This document shows, one piece after another, positions 15,907 to 25,600 of a stretch of DNA of 64,000 nucleotides. The position numbers were made by a program, and so were the translations under genes. This DNA comes from an uncultured Elusimicrobia bacterium. GTDB taxonomy: Bacteria > Elusimicrobiota > Endomicrobiia > Endomicrobiales > Endomicrobiaceae. Position 1 is the first letter of the stretch, and each line of letters opens with the position of its first letter. The notes under the pieces are model-generated. The model did not search any database. It had not been told where the DNA came from and saw nothing but the letters and a program-made list of their open reading frames with translations. The stretch covers positions 1-64,000 of the forward strand of contig CALGGE010000066.1 of NCBI GenBank assembly GCA_937916125.1, given 5' to 3'.

Positions 15907-17094
15907 TTACAAGTTTTCATTGATATTTTCTTCCGGTTTAATCCATCTTTCATTCAATACAAAAAAATTAATTCTATATTTTTGAGTTTCTTTATTTAGC
16001 ACTAACAAATTTGCATCTAACAAAAATTTTATATCTCTTTTTAATGTTCTTGAAGAAAGTTTTTCGTATATTAATTTTAAATTCACATCTTCCAATATTT
16101 CTTTTTCTGTAACCTCTTTGTTGTTATCAAGCATAATACTTAAAAAATCGCATTGTCTTTGTGATATTTTATTATTTCTCTTTAGATGTAAAAGAAACAA
16201 CTGTAACGATAATCCGGTAATAATATAATATATTTTATCTCTTATGGTTTTTATTGATTCAAGCATTCCTTTTAAATAAAATAAAACAAAGTCACTAATA
16301 TCATTATCCTTATTTTTTAATACTTTTGAAAAAGTTATAAAATATTCATCTATATTTTTATAATAATAATTAGAAAGCATAGTATAAACAAATCTATATC
16401 CTTCGGTTTTTAAAATATGTGCTTCTATAATACGGCTTGTCCTTCCGTTACCGTCTCCAAAAGGATGTATTAATGCCAAAGTTAAATGAGCAATGCAAGC
16501 CCTAAATATAGGATGAATTTCTAATAATTCTTTTGAGTTTATCCATGAAACGAATTCTTTCATTAAATTTTTTATATCTTCAAATATTTTGGGTGGAACA
16601 TTTGTCCCCCCATGAGCTTGATTACCGACAATTACTTTTGTGTTCCTGTATTGTCCCGGGATATTTGTTTCGCTTTCCAACCTATCAGTTATAATTTTAT
16701 GATAATTTTTTATTAAGTCTTGTGATATTAATGTTTTTGTATTAAAGACATTAATAGCTTTTATTTCATTGTATGCTTTTTTTAAGTTCTGAATTTCCTT
16801 AACAAACCTTTCTTTAGAAAAATTTGTTTTTTTATCATCTATAATCTTATCAACATCCTCTTGTGTTAAAGAATTACCTTCAATAGCAGCTGTTGAAAAT
16901 ATAGATTTTTTTATAAGTTCTTCTTCTATTTGAGATGCTATATTCGGCAATATAGGTATATATTTTATAGATTCAAATGCAACTAATACTTCAATAAATT
17001 TTTTAGCAATATCACTATCTTTTTCGTCATTAAATTTAGCACTAAATACAAAATTACCGGATTTAAATGTTGGTACTTTTTTTACTATATTCAT
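15907..17094 (-). CDS. Fic-domain protein (class II, self-inhibited)
   Basis: 395 aa. The Fic active-site motif HPFGDGNGRTSR is intact near residue ~215, and the N-terminal inhibitory helix motif STAAIEGN (S/TxxxE(G/N)) is present near residue ~70, so this is a class II enzyme controlled by its own glutamate. The C-terminal ~100 residues form a winged helix (KISQRQCDFLSIM; SSRTLKRDIKFLLDANLLVL). Fic proteins usually attach AMP to target proteins. Its promoter lies among 12-bp phased GTCAA boxes, which suggests autoregulation through the winged helix. Confidence 0.9.
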   Translation of the reverse strand: MNIVKKVPTFKSGNFVFSAKFNDEKDSDIAKKFIEVLVAFESIKYIPILPNIASQIEEELIKKSIFSTAAIEGNSLTQEDVDKIIDDKKTNFSKERFVKEIQNLKKAYNEIKAINVFNTKTLISQDLIKNYHKIITDRLESETNIPGQYRNTKVIVGNQAHGGTNVPPKIFEDIKNLMKEFVSWINSKELLEIHPIFRACIAHLTLALIHPFGDGNGRTSRIIEAHILKTEGYRFVYTMLSNYYYKNIDEYFITFSKVLKNKDNDISDFVLFYLKGMLESIKTIRDKIYYIITGLSLQLFLLHLKRNNKISQRQCDFLSIMLDNNKEVTEKEILEDVNLKLIYEKLSSRTLKRDIKFLLDANLLVLNKETQKYRINFFVLNERWIKPEENINENL

Positions 17095-17121
17095 AATTTA
17101 CTCCATCATTTTTGTATATTT

Positions 17122-17279
17122 AGTATAATTTATTTATACAGATTTGTCAATATTTTTGTCAAGTATTTTGTCATTAGTTTTGCCAAATAAATAATTTATT
17201 GATTTTTTATTTAATTTTAATAAAAATTTTATTCAATTTTTATTGAATTTGTCATAAAGTTTGTCAAGCATTTTGTCAA
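17122..17279 (-). promoter_or_regulatory. Fic promoter with two arrays of 12-bp phased GTCAA boxes
   Basis: Minus-strand TTGACA (17145-17150), 17-bp spacer, TATACT (17122-17127). TTTTGTCAA-like boxes recur at an exact 12-bp period: GTCAA/GTCAT/GCCAA at 17146, 17158, 17170 and 17182, and again at 17251, 17263 and 17275. The first box overlaps the -35. They look like repressor iterons. The rest of 17095-17460 is AT-rich without a convincing gene. Confidence 0.6.
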
Positions 17280-17463
17280 TAAAAAACGTATTTTATATTT
17301 TCCATAAATGCCATATAAAAACTTTAATATATAACCAAAAAATTTGATGTGATTTTTTGTGTATAAAAAAAGAACTCTCGAATTTTGCATAATCTTTAAG
17401 ATTATTACAATATATTCTCAAAAGCAATTCTGCAACAAGTTGTCGCAGATTTTGATTATTTGA

Positions 17464-18573
17464 ACATTTAAGAGAGATAGATATAAAGACAACGAAGAAA
17501 TAGAACAGATGATGAAAGAAGCTCAAAGCAAGGGCGACAAGAACAACAACGGACAAGATACAGCTTTTGACGAAAATAGCGAAGAGCCTGAAAGATGGAT
17601 AACCGTTAAAGGTAATCATATACCTATTTTTAAAGGACAGACAAAAGAAGAGGCGATAAATAAGTTTTTGGAAAGCAAAAATGAAAAAGGCGAACAAAAC
17701 AAAATAGAAGGATTAAACGAACCGGCAAAAGAAGATACTTTTATCAATGTTCCTTACACAGAAAAAGCAGAAGCAAAAGCAAATAGTATTGCAGCACGAG
17801 GCACTTATGCAGACTTTGGAACAGCAATAAGAGTGTCAGGGTTAGAAGATTTTTTTGAAAACAAAGCCGAAGACGCATATACAACAAATAAGTCTAAAAT
17901 CTTTACCATTATCGACGGGAAAGTTTATGAGATAGAGGAAAAGACGAAGGCGGAAGACGACTTTGACGAAAGCAATGTAAACCGTGATGAAAGAGGCAGG
18001 TTTGCAAGCAACAACTCTCAAAAGAATGAGAAAGAAACAAAAGAAGACATAAAAATATTTTATAAAGCAAATGATAAAGAATTTTTTGAGAAATTAGGAA
18101 AAACAGAAATAACAGAAATAAAAAATTTAAAAAACTTAGATAGAAAAGAAATATTGAAAGAATTAGAAAGTTTATCAGGACGCGACTTAACTAACAAAGA
18201 AACAGGATATGTTGCTCAAGTAAATAGTTCTCAAAGGTCTAAAATGGTTAGCGAAAAAGCCATAAATAAAAGTAAAGACAATGGGTTTACAAGAGGAGAA
18301 CATTTGTTAGCTTGTAGCAAAGTCAAAGAATTATATGAAAATGCAATACTAAGACTAATAAGAGAGGACGAAGAATATGATGTTAATACTGAAGATATAA
18401 AGAGATTTGTTGCTCCTATATCAATTAATGGTAAATCAGCATATGCAAAATTATTACTTAAAAAACCAAACGACCCGAAAATAAAATATAGTAATAAATT
18501 ATATACAGTGGAGTTGCATTCTTTGGAACAAATACAAAATGGTGCAGGCTTAGACAGTTGGGATATAAGTTAA
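17464..18573 (+). pseudogene. N-terminally truncated phage protein with polyvalent-type C-terminal domain
   Basis: The open frame starts right after a TGA at 17461; the first ATG is at 17509 but coding-like sequence (KRDRYKDNEEIEQ) precedes it, so the front of the gene is missing. The segment ERWITVKGNHIPIFKGQT is typical of the region near the end of phage minor head (MuF-like) proteins. The last ~130 residues (KVKELYENAILRL; RFVAPISINGKSAYAKLLL) resemble the LPD3-like or nuclease-like domains attached to phage polyvalent and MuF proteins. It is a remnant of a phage beside the CRISPR array. Confidence 0.6.
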
Positions 18574-18661
18574 GCCTATCAAGCGAAGAGACTGGATTTT
18601 GCCAGCACTCCTCGCTTCATAGGCTCACAGATAGTATAAGACAAAAAACAGAAAAAGTCAA
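18574..18661 (-). ncRNA. Small hairpin RNA unit 1 with promoter
   Basis: A minus-strand promoter TTGACT (18656-18661), 17-bp spacer, TATACT (18633-18638) would start at about 18626, right at a long imperfect hairpin: GCCTAT/ATAGGC, AAGCGA/TCGCTT, GAG/CTC and an apical CTGG/CCAG (18574-18624). No good T-run follows. The promoter spacer is nearly identical to that of unit 2 at 19109-19137. Confidence 0.5.
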
Positions 18662-18668
18662 GTAAAAA

Positions 18669-18998
18669 ATGAAGAAACAGAAACGATACATCACACTTAA
18701 TAGTAGTCAAGTAAATGCAGGAATTGTTGCACGGTATGCAAGAGACCTGCAGCAGCTCGTTAAGCAGATGATAGCAACCTATACCAAAGAACTGCTTGCA
18801 ATGTACAAAGATAATAAAGAAGAAATAGCGGATATAAGAACTGCACAGGACGCCGGAATAGCCGACGAATACAGCAAGAAAATGCAACAGCTAAACGAAG
18901 TGTATGAAAAATACTTCACCAAGTACGGCAAACGGAAAGCCGAAGAAATGGTAAGCAGAGTTGCAGAGGCTCAACAGAGAGACTTTATAAGAGAATAA
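18669..18998 (+). CDS. Phage head-morphogenesis-like N-terminal fragment
   Basis: 109 aa, mostly helical and charged (NAGIVARYARDLQQLVKQMI; KMQQLNEVYEKYFTKYGKRK). The layout resembles the N-terminal part of phage head morphogenesis (SPP1 gp7/MuF-type) proteins, which are normally several hundred residues; here the frame stops after FIRE. With the fragment at 17464-18573, which resembles the other end of such a protein, it suggests a phage head gene broken and rearranged. Function of the present ORF is doubtful. Confidence 0.45.
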   Translation: MKKQKRYITLNSSQVNAGIVARYARDLQQLVKQMIATYTKELLAMYKDNKEEIADIRTAQDAGIADEYSKKMQQLNEVYEKYFTKYGKRKAEEMVSRVAEAQQRDFIRE

Positions 18999-19044
18999 AT
19001 GAAGATAAAACACAAACAGTTCATTTATATGATGTTATAGAAGT

Positions 19045-19102
19045 AAATAAAAAAACAAGCGGAACATAACAGTCTTACGACTGAAATCTCTGTTCCACTT
19101 GT
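19045..19102 (-). ncRNA. Small hairpin RNA unit 2 (about 58 nt)
   Basis: The predicted start is at the first base of the hairpin. The RNA folds as ACAAG/CTTGT, GGAACA/TGTTCC and an apical CAGTC-GUAA-GACTG with a GNRA loop that exists only on the minus strand, then ends in seven Us. It is therefore a complete promoter-hairpin-terminator gene with no room for a protein. Role unknown; it lies 100 bases before the CRISPR array. Confidence 0.6.
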
Positions 19103-19108
19103 AACGAT

Positions 19109-19137
19109 ATTATAAGACATAAAACAGAAAAAGTCAA
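19109..19137 (-). promoter_or_regulatory. Promoter of small RNA unit 2
   Basis: Minus-strand TTGACT (19132-19137), 17-bp spacer, TATAAT (19109-19114). Spacer and flank match unit 1 (TTTTTCTGTTTTxTGTCTTATA). Confidence 0.7.
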
Positions 19138-19201
19138 GGGAAATAATGCACAGAATAATGCAGAAGTAAAAAACAAAATGAAGTATAAAGAAATAAATGA
19201 T

Positions 19202-21215
19202 GTTCCTATTGCACACCTAAAATTTATTTGATATAATAACAAAAAAATATTATTCTGTGGATAGTCAGTTCCTATTGCACACCTAAAATTTATTTGATAT
19301 AATAATTGGAGGGAAACCCCCCTCCTTTCTTATGTTCCTATTGCACACCTAAAATTTATTTGATATAATAATAAACAGGAGGCAGAAAATGGAAGAAATG
19401 TTCCTATTGCACACCTAAAATTTATTTGATATAATAAAATTAACATCAACCCTAATATTTCGCGAGTTCCTATTGCACACCTAAAATTTATTTGATATAA
19501 TCAAGTGTTGCGGTAGGCGACGTTTGTGTTCGTTCCTATTGCACACCTAAAATTTATTTGATATAATACCCGCAGTCTTGCTTATCTGATACCGTACGTT
19601 CCTATTGCACACCTAAAATTTATTTGATATAATTAGTGGAAGCCGGCATGATGGAAGAATGGGGTTCCTATTGCACACCTAAAATTTATTTGATATAATA
19701 TATTTGGTAAACGGGTCTTCGACGAGCACGTTCCTATTGCACACCTAAAATTTATTTGATATAATCCAGGACGTTGGATGATTTATTCGCAGGAAGTTCC
19801 TATTGCACACCTAAAATTTATTTGATATAATCGGACATAGAATTAGTAGCCATCGGAACAGTTCCTATTGCACACCTAAAATTTATTTGATATAATGAAC
19901 TACCCCGCTTAATGAACAAGAGGTGTGTTCCTATTGCACACCTAAAATTTATTTGATATAATGAGATTATTATACAAGTGCACCAGTAATCTGTTCCTAT
20001 TGCACACCTAAAATTTATTTGATATAATAAAACAAAATGAAAACACCAGAAACCTACAGTTCCTATTGCACACCTAAAATTTATTTGATATAATATAGAA
20101 TTAACTTGCACAAGACTTGAACAGTTCCTATTGCACACCTAAAATTTATTTGATATAATAAAATGGCTGAATTAGTACCGTTTTTTTCAGTTCCTATTGC
20201 ACACCTAAAATTTATTTGATATAATTAAAGAATTTCGGAAATCTTGAAACAACAAGTTCCTATTGCACACCTAAAATTTATTTGATATAATCGTAAAATT
20301 CTTTGAAATGTGTCCATATGAGTTCCTATTGCACACCTAAAATTTATTTGATATAATGGCAGTGGATGGAATAAAGCTTTATCTTTAGTTCCTATTGCAC
20401 ACCTAAAATTTATTTGATATAATAATGTCTGCCGACGCCAGCCAATGGAACACGTTCCTATTGCACACCTAAAATTTATTTGATATAATCAAAAGATGGT
20501 ATACTTGACAAATCGACTGGTTCCTATTGCACACCTAAAATTTATTTGATATAATTATAATGTAGATGCCTATAGCATCGATGATGTTCCTATTGCACAC
20601 CTAAAATTTATTTGATATAATATAAAACGAGGCGGTATAAGATTGTAACTCGTTCCTATTGCACACCTAAAATTTATTTGATATAATGAATGGAATTCGG
20701 AAACAGAATATTATTCTGTTCCTATTGCACACCTAAAATTTATTTGATATAATCTGCAAGTGCAGGATATATTGCTCGATACAGTTCCTATTGCACACCT
20801 AAAATTTATTTGATATAATATATTGTCTATGCGTCGCACGCCAATTCGCGTTCCTATTGCACACCTAAAATTTATTTGATATAATGCGATACGAAATATA
20901 TCGCAGATGAATATCGTTCCTATTGCACACCTAAAATTTATTTGATATAATCAAAGCCTTGCTCTCATCTGTTGTTTTGTAGTTCCTATTGCACACCTAA
21001 AATTTATTTGATATAATCACAAAAGAAATGGCTATTGCTGACCGTGAGTTCCTATTGCACACCTAAAATTTATTTGATATAATGATACTGATATTATGGA
21101 CGGGTTAAAGTATGTTCCTATTGCACACCTAAAATTTATTTGATATAATAATTTCTTCTATACTCCTATAACCATAACAGTTCCTATTGCACACCTAAAA
21201 TTTATTTGATATAAT
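19202..21215 (+). CRISPR. Type II-C CRISPR array, 31 repeats and 30 spacers
   Basis: Thirty-one 36-bp repeats start at 19202 and recur every 66 bp to 21180; by eye all, including both end repeats, are identical. Spacers are 30 bp except the tenth and fourteenth (29 bp). The repeat begins GTTCCTATTGCACACC and ends TTATTTGATATAAT. Within it TTGCAC (repeat positions 8-13) and TATAAT (31-36) lie 17 bp apart, with TG two bases before the -10, so each repeat is a complete extended -10 sigma-70 promoter pointing into the next spacer. The plus-strand direction is confirmed by the tracrRNA anti-repeat downstream on the same strand. The array converges on the cas genes. I found no spacer match inside the window. 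Confidence 0.98.
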
Positions 21216-21232
21216 ATCAAATGTAAAAAACA

Positions 21233-21261
21233 TTGATTTTTTAATTAAAATTTTTTATAAT
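21233..21261 (+). promoter_or_regulatory. tracrRNA promoter
   Basis: TTGATT (21233-21238), 17-bp spacer, TATAAT (21256-21261). The start would be about 21268, exactly where the anti-repeat begins. The last CRISPR repeat provides a second promoter about 45 bp upstream. Confidence 0.8.
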
Positions 21262-21267
21262 AACAGC

Positions 21268-21361
21268 GATATCAAATAAATTGTAAGTGTGCGACCTTAG
21301 GAAACAAGGGCTAATAATAAGCCCGTAAAAGAGAGTTTTACTCTCACTTTATAAAAGTTTT
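21268..21361 (+). ncRNA. tracrRNA
   Basis: The first ~37 bases (GATATCAAATAAATT..., ...GTGTGCG..., ...AGGAAAC) are a near reverse complement of the CRISPR repeat, with an internal mismatch near the repeat TTG that would form the usual bulge. Then come a GGGCT/AGCCC hairpin (21308-21324, the nexus-like stem), a GAGAG/CTCTC hairpin (21331-21345) and an ACTTT/AAAGT stem followed by Ts, ending at the cas2 stop. It base-pairs with crRNA, guides RNase III cutting and loads Cas9. Confidence 0.85.
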
Positions 21362-21692
21362 AAGAAAACAGAAGAAGTTGCTGTGGCTCTTTTTCTGTTT
21401 TTTCTTTTTTCTTCCCATAAAAATTTACTGTAAGTCCATATTGTTTATCTGTAAGAAATAAAAAAGAACATTTCCCTTTTTCCGGAACTGTTCTTCCTAA
21501 TTTTAATGCTAAAGAATTTGCTATACTAAATGTCGGTGTATTTCTAATGTAAACCGAAAACTGCATTTGTAAAAAACCCTCTTCCAATAATCTTTTTCGA
21601 AATTGAGAATATCTTCTCCTTTCAATTTTAGTTTGTGTAGGAAAATCAAAAACCACTATAAGCCACATAATTCTCCAACTATTAGGTTTCAT
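21360..21692 (-). CDS. cas2: CRISPR-associated endonuclease Cas2
   Basis: 110 aa. MWLIVVFDFPTQTKIERRRY carries the conserved Asp of the Cas2 ferredoxin-like fold, followed by GFLQMQFSVYIRN. It forms the spacer-integration complex with Cas1. Its start overlaps the end of cas1 by about 11 bases and its end abuts the convergent tracrRNA. Confidence 0.93.
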   Translation of the reverse strand: MKPNSWRIMWLIVVFDFPTQTKIERRRYSQFRKRLLEEGFLQMQFSVYIRNTPTFSIANSLALKLGRTVPEKGKCSFLFLTDKQYGLTVNFYGKKKEKTEKEPQQLLLFS

Positions 21693-22647
21693 ATTTTATA
21701 TAGTTTATTTCTATATCTTTTAAATTTTTTGTTAATTTTATATTAGGTAATATTAAAGTTGAAGTATTATTCTCCAAACATCTGCAATAAGAATATATTG
21801 CTTTATCTATACCTTGAAATAATCTGTATTGTTTATCAAATAAAGTTATTTCTTGCTTCAAAATTTCAATTATAATTTTATTCTTTAATTCTTTATTCAG
21901 AAATTCATAATTATTATTTTTTAATAGAGTTAAAACAACTTTATCTACTATATACCTAAAAGGTTCTATAAAATCTTCTACTAAGTTAAAAGGATTATCT
22001 TTTCTGCTATGCCAAATTCCTAAATTTAAATTAAGACCTGTTGATGACAAACTTCTTGCAACTATTGACCTTACAATAGCATAGCCATAATTTAAAGAAC
22101 TGTTTATTACATCTGTAGCACCCATTTTTTCACGGATATTAATTGAATGAAAATACTTAAAATAATGTTCCCAATAAATTCTTGCACAAAAACTTTCAAT
22201 ATTTTTATCGTCACCATTCTGTATTTGATTTAAAAATTTTTCTAAGTAATTTGCCTGAATTGTATTTATATTTTTTAAAACCGATATTTGACCGGATATT
22301 TTGGATTTTATTATTTGATCCCATAATGATTTATTAAATTTTGAATCAATATTTTTAGCTTGTAAATACGGTCTTGCTGAACCCTTTATATTTTTTGCTA
22401 TCGGCAATGTTATTGATGTTGGCATAAAAGAACTATCTACACAAATTATAATCGCACCAACTTCAGATAATGCTTTAAAAACACCATTTGTTATTGTTAT
22501 TTGATAAGAAGATAAAATTACAGCAGCAATATCTACAACTGCAACAAAATGAACTTGCTCTGTATTAGCAAATTTAATTTTTAATCGTCCTATATCTATT
22601 GATAAGAAAGAATCTCTTTCTATACTAACGATATAATCATTTCCCAT
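21682..22647 (-). CDS. cas1: CRISPR-associated integrase Cas1
   Basis: 321 aa. The N-terminal strand domain (ISIERDSFLSIDIGRLKIKF-like start) and the helical domain with the metal-site residues (ARIYWEHYF; GYAIVRSIVARSLSSTGLNL with NLGIWHSRKDNPFNLVEDF) match Cas1. It cuts and joins new spacers into the array. One base separates it from cas9; the three cas genes form one operon. Confidence 0.95.
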   Translation of the reverse strand: MGNDYIVSIERDSFLSIDIGRLKIKFANTEQVHFVAVVDIAAVILSSYQITITNGVFKALSEVGAIIICVDSSFMPTSITLPIAKNIKGSARPYLQAKNIDSKFNKSLWDQIIKSKISGQISVLKNINTIQANYLEKFLNQIQNGDDKNIESFCARIYWEHYFKYFHSINIREKMGATDVINSSLNYGYAIVRSIVARSLSSTGLNLNLGIWHSRKDNPFNLVEDFIEPFRYIVDKVVLTLLKNNNYEFLNKELKNKIIIEILKQEITLFDKQYRLFQGIDKAIYSYCRCLENNTSTLILPNIKLTKNLKDIEINYIKYET

Positions 22648-22648
22648 T

Positions 22649-25600
22649 TTATTTTATTTGTTTCAAAACATTTCTATCTTTTATTAAAACAATGTTTTTT
22701 ATATCCTTAAAAGTTTTATTGTCTGTTATCGTATTATTTATTTGGCAACATACTAATCCGTTTTCATTATGATAAGATTTAACTTTATAAAATTCTTTTG
22801 TTTTCTTATCATAAACAATATCGTTAGCAAAAATTCTAATTGTATTTTTAGGAATAGGCTTATTTTTATATTCTTTTAAATACTTATGCATAGGAACCAA
22901 TTCTCTTTTCATTTTTGTTGTTTCGTCAAAATCCATGCAAGCATATCCACCACTTCTATAAACTTTATAAATTTTACTTTTTTGATTTTTAACTCCGATA
23001 TAAATATTTTGTTTATAAGTCATCAATGCTTTTTCTTTATATATACACTTAATCTTCTTTATTTTATTACCATTAAAAAATATACCATCTTTTATATCAT
23101 CTTTCTTTCCCAATAAAGCTTCTTCTAAAGATAACCCTTTAGAAACTCTATCTTCTAACTGTTCTTTTATTGATTTTTTTATTGATTCACCAACAACTAT
23201 TTCATCTATTCTATTTTTTAAATGTTCTATAGTTTCTACATTTTTTAACAAATGTTCTAAAGGATATCTTTGAACTAAATATTTATTATCATTTTTTTCA
23301 AATATACCATAAGCAGATTCATCACAAATTTCTTTACTTGGAAATCTATCAGGTTTATTCCAAACAACATAGTTAGTAAGATATTTTTGTAAAATATCAT
23401 TTAATTCTTTGAATGGATTTTCCGGTTTAAATTCCGCCTTTATTTCGCCTGTTTTTTTATCTATAACATCATACAAGGTTCCATTTTTACTATTATATTC
23501 ATTTGCCTTCTGCATAAGAGATCTTGTAACTAAACCTATTACTGCAGCATCAACAATATGATGTCTATGATCACATCTTTTATTGAACACAAATTCTTTT
23601 TTCTTTCTATAATCTCTTTTAAATTCTTGAAAAATTTCTTTCTCCTCTTTTTTAGTACTTAGATTTTTCTCTAAATATTGTTCTTTGTATTTTTCAAAAC
23701 ATTTATATAACTCACTTGTCTTATCAACATCTTGTAGAGATTTTGCTTTCGTGTTTAATATTTCCCATATTTCAGTATCTATTTGCTTGTCATACTCATT
23801 GTATAATTCTTGCTTTTCCGCAATTCTTACTTTTGGCAAAATTAAATTCGTTGCCCAATACTTTCTTAAATATCCTGTCAAACTACCATAACTTGGAATA
23901 ACATCATCGGAAATATTTTTACACCAATCTAAAACTACTTTTGTTATCCAAGAGGTGGATTGTAATTGTGTTTCCGTAAAACTATCTCTTAATTCTTCTA
24001 TTGATTTTTGTGTTGTTAAGTTATCTACTTTTTGATTTAATTCTTTTTTTTCTAAAGGTTCTATCCATTGATTAGCAACAGGTCTATTTTTAATACTATC
24101 AGCATATTCTTTTAATTTGTTCGCAAATCTCTCTACTACTATATAATTAACTTTATTTTCTTTACCTGCAAGATATGGAGTATTATCACCTTTTAACAAA
24201 TTACATTTTGAATGAACTAAAACAAAATTACTATATTTATCTAAACCGCCGCAAGATTGAGGAATTATATGATCTATTTCTGTTTCTTTTTCATTATAAC
24301 ATTGTAATGTAGAAATTTCTTGACCGCAATAAATACATTTATGTTCTTGTTCTTTCCATAGCCTATATCTGAAAATATTTGAAGAAGAATCTATTATTCC
24401 AAAACTTGTTAATTCTGTACTGATTTTTTTTGTTCTTTCTTGATTATTACTCATTTCTTTATCTAAAAAATTTCTCATACTCAAAGATTTTTTTAAATCT
24501 CTTGAAAGTTCTATAGTTATGGTTTTTGGATTTCCACCTAATTTATGAATTACATAATTTATTGTTCTTTTAAATTCTTTCAACGGTCTATCTATTAAAA
24601 TATTGTTTGTCTTTATTTCATTAAATGGAGACAATTTATCTGATTCAATTGTTTTTTCATTTTTATATGAATTTATAATATCTTCTTTGTTTTCACCATT
24701 GTTTAATCTTTTAACAATATTGTTTAAAGCTTTTATACTATACGATTTTCTGCATCTTTCTAATTTAGACATAGTAGTGTTTTTGTCTTCTAACTGTTTT
24801 TGTATTTTATCTATAAAGGATAAAATTTTTTCAATATTATATTCTTCCTCAAGTGGGACTATTTTTAAAATGCGATCTATAAACTCCTCAATATATTGCT
24901 TATTATTATCCAATATTGAATCGAAATTCGTAATACAAGCTAAAAATTCTATGATTATTTCCTGCTCTGTTTTATTTAATTTTTCAAAATACTCTAATAA
25001 ATTATTATCTTTAAATACTTTCTTTGTTTGATTTGCTTTAATACCTTTATCACTATCTTTTCTTCTTGTATCAATGTTAAATTTTTCTTTTGTTGTATCT
25101 ATATTTAATTTCTTATAAATTTCATTATATGGCATTTCATAATTTTTATTATATTTATCAGTTTCATTATTTATAAAATTAAAAATATCGTTTCTTTCTT
25201 GAACTGTTAAATTCCTTAATTCTTTTGTCTTTAAATCTTTTATTCTAATGTTATTTATTACATCTAAAATTCTATATTCTTGAAAAATCAATTGTGCTGT
25301 TGCTGCCCTTTTTTCTTGTGGTTCTAAAGGGCAATTGCCAATAGTTTCTGTATCCCATTTTATAGGTCTTTGATAAAATATAGCACTTTTGAATGCTTCC
25401 TTTAATGTTATTTCTGCTTTACCTTTATATTCGGAGAAATAGTCTTTATTTTTTATTTTATAACTACTTTTTAATTCTTGATGATATTGTGCTTGTTGCT
25501 TCCAAATTTTTTCAAATTCATCTTCTATATTTTTTCTATAAATATATGTTCCGTCTTTAGATATTTTTTTCCATTGATTTATATATTTATTATCTTCTTT

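Noticed and set aside
17293..17697. Minus-strand 134-aa hydrophobic ORF
   Set aside because: Its first half overlaps the plus-strand phage reading frame, and the hydrophobicity comes from A-rich codons on the other strand.
19818..20138. Minus-strand ORF with LYQINFRCAIGT repeats
   Set aside because: It is a translation of the CRISPR repeats and spacers.
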